Positions 10,229 to 20,769 of a stretch of DNA of 64,000 nucleotides are shown here, piece by piece (the stretch's first letter is position 1; the number at the start of each line of letters is the position of its first letter). The notes under the pieces were generated by a model. That model worked only from the letters and a program-made list of their open reading frames with translations. It was not told the DNA's origin and did not search any database. The DNA is taken from the NCBI GenBank assembly GCA_018350325.1, contig JAEVLN010000005.1, forward strand, positions 4,500,393-4,564,392, written 5' to 3'. A program made the position numbers and the translations under genes. Origin of the DNA: Globodera rostochiensis (Eukaryota > Nematoda > Chromadorea > Rhabditida > Heteroderidae).

Positions 10229-11038
10229 TGTCGGATTTAGTCGTAAAATCCGAAAAATCGAAAGTTTCGATTTAACCCCAATTTTTGGCCCAATTTCCCT
10301 TGTTTGCACAAATGTGCACATTTTGATAAGAGAGGCAAATTGTTCGTAAGTCACCCCATTTTTGCCCATTTTCGCTCTTATCTTCCCCAACTGATCAAAT
10401 ATGTCAGTCAATTTCTGCTCACCCGACCTTCTTGTAAACAATTTTGGCCCCTTTATAAGCCCGCTGCTCTTCACCACAAATCAGTTCAGTCTCATTCATT
10501 GACCACATTCAAGGCATTCAGCCGCTCATAAGCAATTTCACTCTCGACCTTCCTATACCCCTCCCCTCACTCTGCACAACCCAACAATCCACACATTTGC
10601 CAATCGATATCCGTCAGTCCAAATCCATTTATCTCATTTGGCCAACTCATCCAAAATCCATATCACACATTTCAAATCCAATCATTGTCTGGCCAAAGCC
10701 GCAAATTCAACCATCACTCATTTCTGGGGATTCGGGGGTCATCAATTTCCTGTTTTTCCATTGCATCCAACTGTCCAATTGAGCATTCACCATTGTTCCA
10801 CACTAGTCAATTGTGTGGTCACCTCAATCCTAGGTGATCATATTTATTTTCCACATTTCATGTAAATGTGGGGTTTAATTACCCAAGTTTGAGCTGATAA
10901 ATCGTGCGAAATCTTGGCGTTTTTTATTCCTACAATTGGCCCAAATCCCTACCACTTCCTCCGGCCCACCAAAGCACTACCGTGTGCGAATCTTGGAGGA
11001 ACTCCATCTCAATCAACCGAGAGGAGGGAGTTCCGACA
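10229..11038 (+). repeat. 3' LTR
   Basis: 810 bp, the same as the 5' LTR apart from the base at 10802. It is followed by the GCCC target-site copy. Confidence 0.9.
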
Positions 11039-11510
11039 GCCCCGATTCGCCAATTGGAGGAAGGCAACAAAAAAAATTGCCTTCATCTGTGGCGAAATGC
11101 CGTTTTTACTCCGGGGACCAATTAATTATAAATTATTTTTTAAATATTTTTGATTTGAATATTTACAATCAACCGTTATTTTTATAAAATGAATATAATT
11201 TCAGAAAAATATATAGGAAATGTCAGGAATATTGAATTGGTCCCGGTTCAAAATAAAATATTATGAGATGCCAGGAATATTTTATATGAATAAAAGCCTA
11301 TTTCACTTGTGGGCCGTCATTTATTACTTTCAATAATTTTTTTTACAGCAAAAAATATTTATTAAATATTTGTAAAAAAAAAATTGTGAATAATTATTAT
11401 TCTTTGAAAGAAATCTTTAACACAATATTGACACCCATATCATTTTTGTTTATTATAATTAATTGAAATTTCATATAAATGCCCCTAATTCAGAGATTTT
11501 TTTGCCAAAA
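11039..11510 (+). promoter_or_regulatory. 5' flank and leader of the gene at 11511
   Basis: Nearly the same as 51242-51714. It includes the CTGTGGCGAAATGCCG block, the GAATTGGTCCCGGTTC block, the GTGGGCCGTCATTTATTAC block, and an ATTCAG acceptor-like site with AG at 11492-11493, 17 nt before the ATG. The LTR element sits immediately upstream and may influence expression. Confidence 0.5.
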
Positions 11511-12498
11511 ATGGAAGAATTTCGGCTTATAATTTTGGTCTCATTCTTAACAACAAATTTATTGGATAAAGCCGGATCCGTAAAATTGGAACTCAAAACA
11601 TTTGATGAAATATTCGGAGAAGGCTGGTGGGTCAAAGGTGAAGCCGAAGATTTGAAAATGCCGGCGCCAACAAACTTTGGACAAAATGTCCATCACCAAA
11701 TCGACCGACAGGACACCCAAAATGGACAAATTGAACCCAATTCAACTGATCAGAATCCTCCTCTCACAGAGTCTGATCAGCTTGGACAAATTGAACCCAA
11801 TTCAACTGATCAGAATCCTCCTCTCACAGAGTCTGATCACTCTGGACAAATTGAACATAATATTGCTGAAGATGAGCAAAAACGTAAAATCGTCGACAAA
11901 TTCCACGCAATTAAAGACCAATTTAAGCAAAAAGGAAAATTTTCTGATAAAGAATGGGGTCAGATTGGGCAGAAAATTGCAAAACATTTAAAAGTCAGTC
12001 GCAAAAAAATATATAAATGGAAAAAAGAATTTGGCCTAAATCAAAAAATGTTCAATAAAAATGAGCAAAAAAATTTGGTAAAGAAATTTGATCAAATGAA
12101 AGCCGAGTTAAAGCGAGACGGACTCAAAAACTCTCAAAATGAATTAGACAAAACTGTCGCAAAAAAGTTGGGCCTCGGGTTTAAAACAATTTACAGATGG
12201 AAAAGTGAACTTGGCCAAACCAGTGAGTAATTCGGGCCCAATTTTGTTATTTAAATTAATAAAAATTCTTTTAACAGAACCAAAACATAAATATTCCCAC
12301 AGCAAACAAAAGGAATTGATGAAACGATATTATGAAATTAAGGACAAAGATCCTAAAAATAGTGACAAGGAAATTGCCAAAATATTGAAAATTGGAACAA
12401 ACACTTTGATTAGATGGAAAAAGCAATTTCATCCAAATTCTGTCGATGGACATTTTGTTGAAGAAAAAGACGGCTCAAATGTTCCGGAAATCGAGTAA
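11511..12498 (+). CDS. secreted FDEIFG/triple-HTH family protein, 310 aa, two exons
   Basis: Exon 1 is 11511-12222, intron 12223-12277 (GTGAGT...TTTTAACAG, phase 1), exon 2 12278-12498. The product starts with a hydrophobic leader (residues 5-18), then FDEIFGEGWW at 31-40, with WWVK where most copies have WWDK. Two GQIEPNSTDQ units and a variant follow at about 72-118. HTH-like modules lie at about 123-178, 185-237 and, in exon 2, about 245-292. Each ends in an IYKWKKEFG-like recognition-helix pattern, as in transposase-type HTHs. The C-terminus ends EEKDGSNVPEIE, shared only with the copy at 51715. The ATG at 11511 is preferred over one 48 bases upstream because it follows the acceptor-like site and aligns with the other copies. 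Role unknown; a secreted DNA-binding effector is a hypothesis. Confidence 0.8.
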
Positions 12499-12840
12499 TT
12501 TCGAAAAAAACGGGCCCGGGTTAGAAATAGCAGATTCGGATACGCCCTTTGAAATTCTTCGTTTACCAAATGAACCCCTAAATTTCTTGCAAATTTTCAG
12601 ATTGTTGTTTTAAATTATTATTTTTGTTTAAAAAAGTTTCTGAATAAAAATTGCGCGGCACATGGCTGCCAAACTCCCCTTTGAGAACATTAGGGGGTCC
12701 AAAACGGGACCCAATGCTGCCAAACGAAACATTATAATGCCATTATGAAGGCTCCTCTTCTTAAATATGGCTTATATTGGTCCATATGGACTTTAATCCC
12801 CGAGTGTAAGCCGGACTCAAATTTTTCAAAAACAAATTAG
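12499..12840 (+). repeat. 3' flank duplicated at 52699-53470
   Basis: Matches the sequence after the 51.7-kb gene through TTGCGCGGCACATGGCTGCC, then skips to a decayed copy of the 53.3-kb open frame (GAAGGCTCCTCTTCTT, GGTCCATATGGACTT, about 12738-12840). This defines one side of a segmental duplication. Confidence 0.65.
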
Positions 12841-12844
12841 CATC

Positions 12845-12955
12845 AAATGTTTTGAGTGGCAATTCTTCCAATTTTACTTTTCGGATTCGGCTTTGTCCAA
12901 TGCATTTGTTGCGATGATTGACACAAAATTATAATCCAAAACGCATTCATTTTAT
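12845..12955 (-). pseudogene. relic of family signal-peptide region
   Basis: On the minus strand an ATG at about 12949 opens a leader like FWIIILV, but the frame breaks within the leader. AAAGCCGAATCC and AAAACATTTGATG blocks follow and then stop at GCTAATTTG. Only the first 40 codons or so of the gene survive. Confidence 0.6.
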
Positions 12956-12959
12956 TTTT

Positions 12960-13350
12960 GCAAAGAACCTGTGAATTTTTGGGCATTTATAGAATCCAAT
13001 TAATTTTAATTTAAACGAAAAATTTTAATGGAATCCGAAACGTTTGTTAAAGAATTTTTCTCAAACTTTTATTAATTAAGAATAAAATATTGTCAAATTT
13101 TTACAAAATTAATAAATATATTTAGCTTAAATTATTAAAAAGTAATAAATGACAGCTCACAAATCAAATGGCAATTCATTTTTAATAATTATCTTACCCA
13201 AATCAATCATAAATATTTTTCTTACTACCTCATAATCATCGCATTAATAAAAATGACGTTCAATTATGAATAGCCAAAATGAAAAATATTTTAAAATAAT
13301 TGAAAAAGTGACATTTTCTGCTAACATTTTTTTCGCCACAAAGATGAAGG
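12960..13350 (-). repeat. decayed 5'-flank cassette of the family
   Basis: Contains blocks shared with other copies on the minus strand, ending with TTCGCCACAAAGATGAAG at about 13330-13348. That joins a segment related to 53656-53740 (GAAGACATTGTTTTTCG). Confidence 0.5.
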
Positions 13351-13440
13351 AAGAAGACATTGTTTTTCGTAGTTATTTCTCACAATTTTACCGGATTTTT
13401 TGGTCGAATGAATGAATTGCAAATATGATACGGTGTCAAC

Positions 13441-13561
13441 TTTGGTTCAGCCCCGATCCCGACCCCGACCCCCAAAATGGGGTAGTCCTCGACCCTGACC
13501 CCCGACATGGTCAACCCCGACCCCAACTTTTCCGCCCCCGAGGGGTCGGGGCTGAACCCTT
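13441..13561. mobile_element. small C-rich MITE with 8-bp target duplication
   Basis: Inverted ends GGTTCAGCCCCGA (13444-13456) and TCGGGGCTGAACC (13546-13558) enclose CCCGACCCC-rich DNA. GTGTCAAC occurs directly on both sides (13433-13440 and 13562-13569). An 8-bp duplication fits hAT-type elements. No coding capacity. Confidence 0.65.
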
Positions 13562-13581
13562 GTGTCAACCCAACTCAACAC

Positions 13582-13944
13582 TAGGGTGTCCAAAAATATG
13601 CACATGCATATTTTTTTCCTGAACTGGGAACAGCCTGAAATGCACGAAAAACGTGTTTTCATCTTGGTTTGAAGCGTTTAGGACGGATTTCCATGTTCAT
13701 ATTTTGCATATTTCGCGATTTATGTGCATACTTTGGGGCATTTTCGCCATTTTTATCCATATATCGATTCAAAATTTTCAAAAATGCACCCATAAAAATG
13801 ACTTTTCGTGATTTGGGGAAATTTTATATTGAATTTGGGAAGATTTATGTGCATATTTTTTTATTTTATGTGAATATTTTGCAATTTTGGTGCATGTTTT
13901 ATGCACATATTTCAAATTTTATGTGCATATTTTTGGACACCCTA
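13582..13944. mobile_element. hAT-type MITE, TIR TAGGGTGTCC
   Basis: The ends TAGGGTGTCC and GGACACCCTA are perfect inverted repeats, extending about 24 bases through CAAAAATATGCACAT. Flanks CTCAACAC (13574-13581) and CTCATCAC (13945-13952) are an 8-bp duplication with one change. The same flanking sequence without the element occurs on the opposite strand at 53909-53916. The interior repeats ATGTGCATATTT. Confidence 0.8.
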
Positions 13945-13952
13945 CTCATCAC

Positions 13953-14375
13953 CTCCAACTTTGAACCTTTATAACTTTTTTTCAAAAAACAAACCTAAGA
14001 TAATTAGTATCATTTTAAAAGCTTTAAATGTGCCGCCGAATAAAGAAACTTTAATTCAACCCGATAGCGATGGAGTAAAAACAAAATTACTACGAAGAAT
14101 ATAATCCTAAAAGAAAGTGTTTGGCCTAAAAATCATGGGCTCCTGGTTTTTCAAACACCCTAGCCCGGCGCCAGGACTAGTTTTTTTTAGAAAAATTTTT
14201 TGTCACAATTTAAATACTGTAGATTGACAAAAAATATATAAAAATGGCACTGCGGAAATGGGTAGTCACCATTAGTGTTCGGCACGGTACGGTAACAGCG
14301 GTATTTTTTTCGATATTTTACCGAAATACTGTACCGAGCCATTTCTGAATTCCGCCGTATTTTGCGAAACGGTCA
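13953..14375. other. no gene seen; inverted copy of 53760-53930
   Basis: 13953-14100 corresponds to the reverse complement of about 53760-53908 (shared AAAGCTTTAAATGTGCC and TTAATTCAACCCGAT). The rest is AT-rich with a GTACGGTAACAG stretch near 14288. Confidence 0.5.
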
Positions 14376-14381
14376 ACTCCG

Positions 14382-14600
14382 TCCCGCCAACAACTCCGTC
14401 CCGCCAACTCCGTCCACCAACTCCGTCCCGTCCCAACTCCGTCCCGCCAACTCCGTCCCGTCCCAACTCCGTCCCGCCAACTCCGTCCCGTCCCAACTCC
14501 GTCCCGCCAACTCCGTCCCGCCAACTCCGTCCCGTCCCAACTCCGTCCCGCCAACTCCGTCCCGTCCCAACTCCGTCCCGCCAACTCCGACCCGTCCCAA
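14382..14600. repeat. minisatellite, 30-bp period (14-mer plus 16-mer)
   Basis: Alternates CTCCGTCCCGCCAA and CTCCGTCCCGTCCCAA. Open frames on both strands come from the period (30 = 10 codons) and have no other support. A single diverged copy of the motif recurs at 14812-14840 in reverse. Confidence 0.85.
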
Positions 14601-14639
14601 CTCCAAAAACGACTTTTAAGTAACTCCAAAGCCGGATTG

Positions 14640-15145
14640 GCCTAGACCTAAGCCTAACGAACCCCTCGGTTTCTAACTTTTCCACGTTATTCTCTCCGGC
14701 TTTGGTGTTACTTTTCATTTATTTTGTTTTACAAAATTACTTAATTTGTTAAACTTTGAAATCTTTTGTTAATTTTTGTTTTTCTGAAGAGTTACTTTTT
14801 TGTAGCTGGGATGGAGTTGGGACGGGACGGAGTTGGGTCGGGGGCAAAAAAGGAAAAAAAGGCAAATTAATTAAAGACTAAAATAAAATTTTTTAAATTT
14901 AACGGAATTCCATTCTCGTAAAAAATCTCGCTCGGGCAAAAAAGAGCACGGGACCGGGAACCATCCTCTAATCTCCATTTAACATTTCGAACCCAAATTT
15001 ATCACCATTTACAATGGGTAAAATTTGACGAGATGTACATATTGGGAAAATGGATTACATAATCTGTGAGTGTGTTTAAATTTGAATTTAAGAAAAGCTT
15101 GAAATTGTTGAAAAGTTTAAGAAAATAAAAAATGAACGTTCTGAT
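14640..15145 (-). repeat. 3' flank shared with the gene at 23180
   Basis: About 14870-15145 is the reverse complement of 24250-24500, including ATGTACATCTCGTC and CCGGGAACCA blocks. It therefore belongs to the same duplicated unit as the relic at 15149. The 14640-14860 part holds CCTAAGCCTAACGAACCCC and T-rich DNA. Confidence 0.6.
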
Positions 15146-15148
15146 TCA

Positions 15149-15532
15149 TTCAAATACTTCCCGAATTTGAGTTCCCAATTTCCTGAACATTTGCCGCGGC
15201 ATTCTCTTCCACAGAATCGACAGAATTTGGATGCAATTGCTGTCGTCTAAATTGTCTTTTCCATTTCGTCAAAGTGCTTCCTCCAATTTCAACATTTTGG
15301 CGATTTTCTCATCACGAATTTTAGGATTTTTGTCCTTAATTTCATAATAAAGTTCCATCAATTCCTTTTTCTCGCTTTGAGAGTGTTTATGTTGTGCTGT
15401 AAAAGAATTTTAATTTAATAAATTGGACTAGAAATACTCACCGGTTTGGCCAAGTTGACTTTTCCAAGGCCAAATTCTTTTTTCCATTTATATATTTTTG
15501 AGCGATTGACTTTTACTCGATGCGTGGCAACG
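15149..15532 (-). pseudogene. truncated multi-HTH family copy
   Basis: On the minus strand, exon 2 (to about 15400) and the intron with its TTTTACAG/GTGAGTATTTC borders are recognisable. Exon 1 then jumps from CTTGGCCAAACCG back to the module-1 recognition helix (SKIYKWKKEFG), so module 2 is deleted. At about 15520-15532 the family sequence meets the BEL/Pao relic and ends. Not translatable as a whole. Confidence 0.7.
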
Positions 15533-16960
15533 GTGCGCTAATTTATCTGCCGAGGATGGCTTTTACACCGAATCTTCTTCATGCGGCGCTTCCAAAGTGA
15601 TTTGGGCTTTAGGGATGATCAAATCGATCGGTCTGATAGCCATGGGACCATCTACCTGATCTGAAACGAAAGTGATTGGTCGGGAGTTGATTGAAGCCTC
15701 AACTTCCGTGAGGAATGTGCAAAGTTCCTCCCATCTAAGGATTTTTCGTCCTAAAACCCGACGATAGCATCTTTTAATGAGGGCATTCAGCATCTCATAT
15801 ACACCTCCCGCCCAGGGGCTGAAACTGGGTATCATCTTCCAATTAATCGGAACTTTGGTATTTTGGTCAAACATTGTTTTAGTTAAGGTAAATTGTGTGC
15901 CGTGGTCGGACAACAATTACGGTCCAACGAGAGTTACGGCACCAAAACTTAGTTAAGAAATGGTTTAGAGTTGCGTCCACGCTTGCGTGGAAACAAAGTT
16001 CATGCGAATGCAAGATGAGCAGCCGCCCGATCCACGAACGTCTGTGGAGGAGTACCGGATGAGCGAATTCGGCGTTCTCCTTCCCCGAAAATCGGGTCAG
16101 CAAACGGCGGATTTGATCTTTATCGAGATAAGTTTCCGGGGTGGGGGTCTTCCAAATCCCTCTGGGCCATCAGAATTAATCGGTTTCGTGCTGTTTCGAA
16201 ACCGGCTGCGTCAATAGGGCCCTGGGTTAGCATATCCGGAAATAATTTTCCTTTACTCCCTTTAGCGAAAAAGCGAAGCATAATGACGGTGATATGGACT
16301 AACCGTGTCCAACTAGTGAACTTTTCTGGCCATTGGATCGAAGTGGTGGTCTCGGAAGCCTTCTAACGAGCTTCTTCGGGAGAGGAAGCGAGTAAAGTTG
16401 TCCACATACAGCAATGTTTCTGGCGAATTTGGCAGCTAAGGAATTGGCGGATGAGTCCAACATAAACTGGAGTGTCGCCGCCAGTAAAAAGGGGCTAGAG
16501 ACAACTCCGAACGCAATACGTCGGAATCGGTACACAATCAAATTGTCCCCTCGAGGGGGGTCTTCCAATTTTCGGATCCAAAGGAATTTTGAATATTCTC
16601 GATCGGGTTCCGTAAGTAAAATGATATCGGCACATACGGGTAAAGAAGTGGCCCGTAACTGCAGCAGGATCCTGGGTAGTTCGATTTGGAAGATTAGGGT
16701 TTCTCTTTCAACGTGAGAAGTTGTGAGCATAAACGGGAGTATGCCATATTAAACCCATCCGGGGGGAATTCTCCTGGTATCTTCCAGGGCCAACTGACTT
16801 CAAATCGCCCTTTATCATTAATTTTGATCTCCTTTTTAAAGAGTTGAACCGCTAATTAATCGTCGTCTCGTTCTGGACGATTATAGATCCCCAGGGCTTC
16901 GAGGGACCAGAAGTTCTGAATCCGGAGACCTGGAAAAAGCTTAGGAAAAAAGGGGTTTGG
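15533..16960 (-). pseudogene. BEL/Pao reverse transcriptase-integrase relic
   Basis: Read on the minus strand from about 16960 down, the fragments are in polymerase order. They are a FWSLEALGI start, LFKKEIKINDKGRFEVSWPW, then the RT core RRIAFGVVSSPFLLAATL, a LYVDNF catalytic motif readable only after a frame change near 16410, an integrase zinc-binding-like part (LHSHELCFHASVDATLNHF), and integrase core pieces SDHGTQFTL and FSPWAGGVYEMLNALIKR. Part of the integrase core is deleted near 15900 and several stops and shifts break it. It supplies the very domains missing from the element at 5366-11038, but in dead form. Confidence 0.8.
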
Positions 16961-17332
16961 CCAAGGAGAGGCAGCAGAAACCCAGCGATTTACCAGTAAG
17001 CCGAAAAGAACGCTTTGTAAAGATTGTTTTATTTGATGCACAAATAAAAGTTTTTTGCCCAGTGAATGGATGATGAAAATCAAAATGGGAGGGTTTTTAT
17101 TTAGGATCAAAAATGGGTTGATCCTTTTGGGAAAGCCGTCGGTGGGGCAAATAAGTGTATGTTTAAACATTTAGTGTTTGATTCTTATTTTATGAATAAA
17201 AAGGAAATAAAGGTTTTCAACAAATGTATCTTCTGTCGGAGTTGAACCGGGACCAAATCAATATTCCTGACAATTCGTAAATATGTTTCCTACACTAATA
17301 ATCATTTGCATTCTTTTACTCTTTTTTTATTG
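16961..17332. other. no intact gene; family-flank scrap next to the minisatellite
   Basis: 17240-17330 carries the GAACCGGGACCAAATCAAT and CCTGACAATTCGTAAATATG blocks of the family 5' flank on the minus strand. Sequence to the left resembles nothing certain and may be further pol debris. Confidence 0.45.
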
Positions 17333-19624
17333 TAGGCAAGGCAATAGGCAAGGCAATAGGCAAGGCAATAGGCAAGGCAATAGACAAGGCAATAGACAAG
17401 GCAATAGACAAGGCAATAGACAAGGCAATAGACAAGGCAATAGACAAGGCAATAGGCAAGGCAATAGGCAAGGCAATAGGCAAGGCAATAGGCAAGGCAA
17501 TAGGCAAGGCAATAGGCAAGGCAATAGGCAAGACAATAGGCAAGGCAATAGGCAAGGCAATAGGCAAGGCAATAGGCAAGGCAATAGGCAAGGCAATGGA
17601 CAAGGCAATAGACAAGGCAATTGGCAAGGCAATTGGCAAGGCAATAGGCAAGGCAATAGACAAGGCAATAGACAAGGCAATAGACAAGGCAATTGGCAAG
17701 GCAATTGGCAATGCAATAGGCAAGGCAATAGGCAAGGCAATAGACAAGGCAATAGACAAGGCAATAGGCAAGGCAATTGGCAAGGCAATAGGCAAGGCAA
17801 TAGGCAAGGCAATAGGCAAGGCAATAGGCAAGGCAATAGGCAAGGCAATAGGCAAGGCAATAGACAAGGCAATAGACAAGGCAATAGACAAGGCAATTGG
17901 CAAGGCAATAGGCAAGGCAATAGACAAGGCAATAGACAAGGCAATAGAGACAATAGGCAAGGCAATAGACAAGGCAATAGACAAGGCAATAGACAAGGCA
18001 ATAGGCAAGGCAATAGGCAAGGCAATATACAAGGCAATAGACAAGGCAATAGGCAAGGCAATAGACAAGGCAATAGACAAGGCAATAGACAAGGCAATAG
18101 ACAAGGCAATTGGCAATGCAATAGGCAATGCAATAGACAAGGCAATAGGCAAGGCAATAGACAAGGCAATAGACAAGGCAATAGGCAAGGCAATAGGCAA
18201 GGCAATAGGCAAGGCAAAATAGGCAAGGCAAAATAGGCAAGGCAAAATAGGCAAGGCAATAGGCAAGGCAATAGGCAAGGCAATAGGCAAGGCAATAGGC
18301 AAGGCAATTGGCAAGGCAATAGGCAAGGCAATAGACAAGGCAATAGACAAGGCAATAGACAAGGCAATAGACAAGGCAATAGACAAGGCAATAGACAAGG
18401 CAATAGACAAGGCAATAGGCAAGGCAATAGGCAAGGCAATAGGCAAGGCAATAGGCAAGGACAATAGGCAAGGCAATAGGCAAGGCAATAGGCAAGGCAA
18501 TAGACAAGGCAATAGACAAGGCAATTGGCAAGGCAATAGGCAAGGCAATAGGCAAGGCAATAGACAAGGCAATTGGCAATGCAATAGGCAAGGCAATAGG
18601 CAAGGCAATAGACAAGGCAATAGACAAGGCAATAGGCAAGGCAATAGGCAAGGCAATAGGCAAGGCAATAGGCAAGGCAATAGGCAAGGCAATAGGCAAG
18701 GCAATAGGCAAGGCAATAGACAAGGCAATAGACAAGGCAATAGTGACAATAGGCAAGGCAATAGACAAGGCAATAGACAAGGCAATAGGCAAGGCAATAG
18801 GCAAGGCAATAGGCAAGGCAATAGGCAAGGCAATAGACAAGGCAATAGGCAAGGCAATAGGCAAGGCAATAGGCAAGGCAATAGGCAAGGCAATAGGCAA
18901 GGCAATAGGCAAGGCAATAGACAAGGCAATAGACAAGGCAATAGGCAAGGCAATAGACAAGGAAATAGACAAGGCAATAGGCAAGGCAATAGGCAAGGCA
19001 ATAGGCAAGGCAATAGGCAAGGCAATAGACAAGGCAATAGGCAAGGCAATAGGCAAGGCAAAATAGGCAAGGCAAAATAGGCAAGGCAATAGGCAAGGCA
19101 ATAGGCAAGGCAATAGACAAGGCAATAGACAAGGCAATAGCAAGGCAATAGACAAGGAAATAGACAAGGCAATAGACAAGGCAATAGGCAAGGCAATAGG
19201 CAAGGCAATAGGCAAGGCAATAGGCAAGGCAATAGGCAAGGCAATAGACAAGGCAATAGACAAGGCAATAGACAAGGCAATAGACAAGGCAATAGACAAG
19301 GCAATAGGCAAGGCAATAGGCAAGGCAATAGGCAAGGCAATAGGCAAGGCAATAGACAAGGCAATAGACAAGGCAATAGACAAGGCAATAGACAAGGCAA
19401 TAGACAAGGCAATTGGCAAGGCAATAGGCAAGGCAATAGGCAAGGCAATAGGCAAGGCAATAGACAAGGCAATAGACAAGACAATAGGCAAGGCAATAGA
19501 CAAGGCAATAGACAAGGCAATAGGCAAGGCAATAGACAAGGCAATAGACAAGGCAATAGACAAGGCAATAGACAAGGCAATAGACAAGGCAATAGGCAAG
19601 GTAATAGACAAGGCAATAGGCAAA
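17333..19624. repeat. 12-bp minisatellite, about 190 copies
   Basis: The unit is AGGCAAGGCAAT with common variants at base 1-3 (AGA, TGG). Because 12 is a multiple of 3, frames stay open for hundreds of codons on both strands (QGNR on plus; LPCL, IALP, CLAY on minus). Irregular units, such as AAAATAGGCAAGGC runs at about 18213-18250 and 19056-19082 and a GACAATAGG break at about 17948 and 18742, recur roughly 0.8 kb apart. This suggests larger duplications within the array. It lies in multi-HTH family debris. Confidence 0.95.
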
Positions 19625-19754
19625 AATATGGCGCCGAGATCCAAAAATACGGAAAAAAAATATGGCGCCGAGGTCCAAAAATATGGATATTCTTTTTAAG
19701 ATTTTTTAGTTTTTTAACACAAAAACAATTGACAAATTTTTCTATATTGAATTT

Positions 19755-19930
19755 CTGTATTTGAAAACGCCGGCACCAACAAACTTTGGACAAAATGTCC
19801 ATCACCAAATCGACCGACAAAACCCCCAAATTGGACAAATTGAACCCAATTTAACTGATCAGAATGTTCCTTTCACAGAGTCTGATCATTTGATAATGCC
19901 AAAAATGGCGAAGAAAAATAGGGTTCATGA
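19755..19930 (+). pseudogene. exon-1 fragment of the multi-HTH family
   Basis: Begins at LKTPAPTNFGQNVHHQIDRQ and runs through one QIEPN unit, where a stop (ACCCAATTTAACTGATC) breaks the NSTDQ, then TESDH and GDNAKNG-like codons. It then ends at AATAGG. The signal peptide, FDEIFG motif and all HTH modules are missing. The minisatellite replaces its upstream side. Confidence 0.75.
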
Positions 19931-19959
19931 GCGAATTTTGTCTTTTTATGGATAATTCT

Positions 19960-20765
19960 AAATTGGAACACACAAAAAAAAAAGTCTAATTCTTTCCCCC
20001 ATCCGTTCAATTCAGAGTTTTGCGTATATAATATATTTAGACCTCTGCTGGGGTCTATTTCAATTTTGCAGTTGAAAAAGCAGGAATTTAGCAGGAATAT
20101 TTTTTAGGTGTGTGAATATCAGAGCACCACGATTGGGCGCCGGCAAGTTTTTCGTTATAACTTTGTTTAAATCAACCAAACCAAACCCAAACGTGCGCGC
20201 CCAATTGCGGGGTACCGGTAAATATACGAATTTAATGCCAAACTGTTTATTTTTCTGTTTTACCCAAGACCGGAGCCTTTTCTAGCCTTGGATTTTGTTG
20301 TTGGTGGGTCTGACGTTGCCAACAGGTGCCGTCGGGAAAATTTTTTTGAATATTTTAACAATCTTTGTTAATAAAATTGCTCTAAAATCTCAGCAATTTG
20401 GATATTTTTAAGCGAGAATTTCACGCAAATTTAAAAGCAGGAAAACCCTGCTAAAGCAGGTACTATGGCCACCCTGCCTATGCTACGATATCATTTCGTA
20501 TGCGAAATTCCTATCTTAATTAAAACGTAAGAAAAATCATGTGCCGCCCATGATATGTAGAGATGGCATTTTCTGGTTTTAACCAATTTTTTTGCGAATG
20601 GGGTTTGACGAGAGAAGCCCAGAAATAGCATTCATTTTGAAAATTTTTTGAATTAGAGTGACTTTTTAGTCAATATAAATCCATATTTTGGAATTTTTTA
20701 AGGTTACTTTATATGTCAAAATTTGATCATTATGCCAAATCGGGTTTTTCCAAATTATTGACTCG
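19960..20765. other. no gene seen
   Basis: AT-rich DNA with a dispersed GC hairpin (20312) and, near 20660-20765, the shared 3' flank of the gene that follows on the minus strand (also at 57300-57375). Confidence 0.5.
20312..20333. repeat. dispersed GC-rich hairpin, diverged copy
   Basis: GACGTTGCC and GGTGCCGTC around AACA, followed by GGGAAAATTTTTTT as in the other copies. The arms have two mismatches. Confidence 0.5.
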
Positions 20766-20769
20766 TCAT

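Larger units (their letters stand above)
5366..11038 (+). mobile_element. BEL/Pao-type LTR retrotransposon, Gag-protease only, recently inserted
   Basis: Two 810-bp direct repeats starting TGTCGGATTT and ending TTCCGACA flank 4,053 bp of internal DNA. Reading them side by side, one difference was seen (C at 5939, A at 10802), which implies a young insertion. GCCC occurs on both sides (5362-5365 and 11039-11042) and once in the empty site at 51242-51245, fitting a 4-bp target duplication. The internal part has a primer-binding site, a hairpin-rich leader and one long frame with DUF1759-like Gag, zinc knuckles and a DUF1758-like protease. Reverse transcriptase, RNase H and integrase are absent, so it must depend on enzymes from a relative. 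Confidence 0.9.

Noticed and set aside
14272..14718. GTELGRDGVGG-type frames
   Set aside because: By-products of the 30-bp CCGTCCCGCCAACT minisatellite.
17302..19838. Open frames of up to 840 codons (QGNR, LPCL, IALP, CLAY repeats)
   Set aside because: Forced by a 12-bp tandem repeat free of stop codons. Open on both strands and in several frames, with no other gene features.
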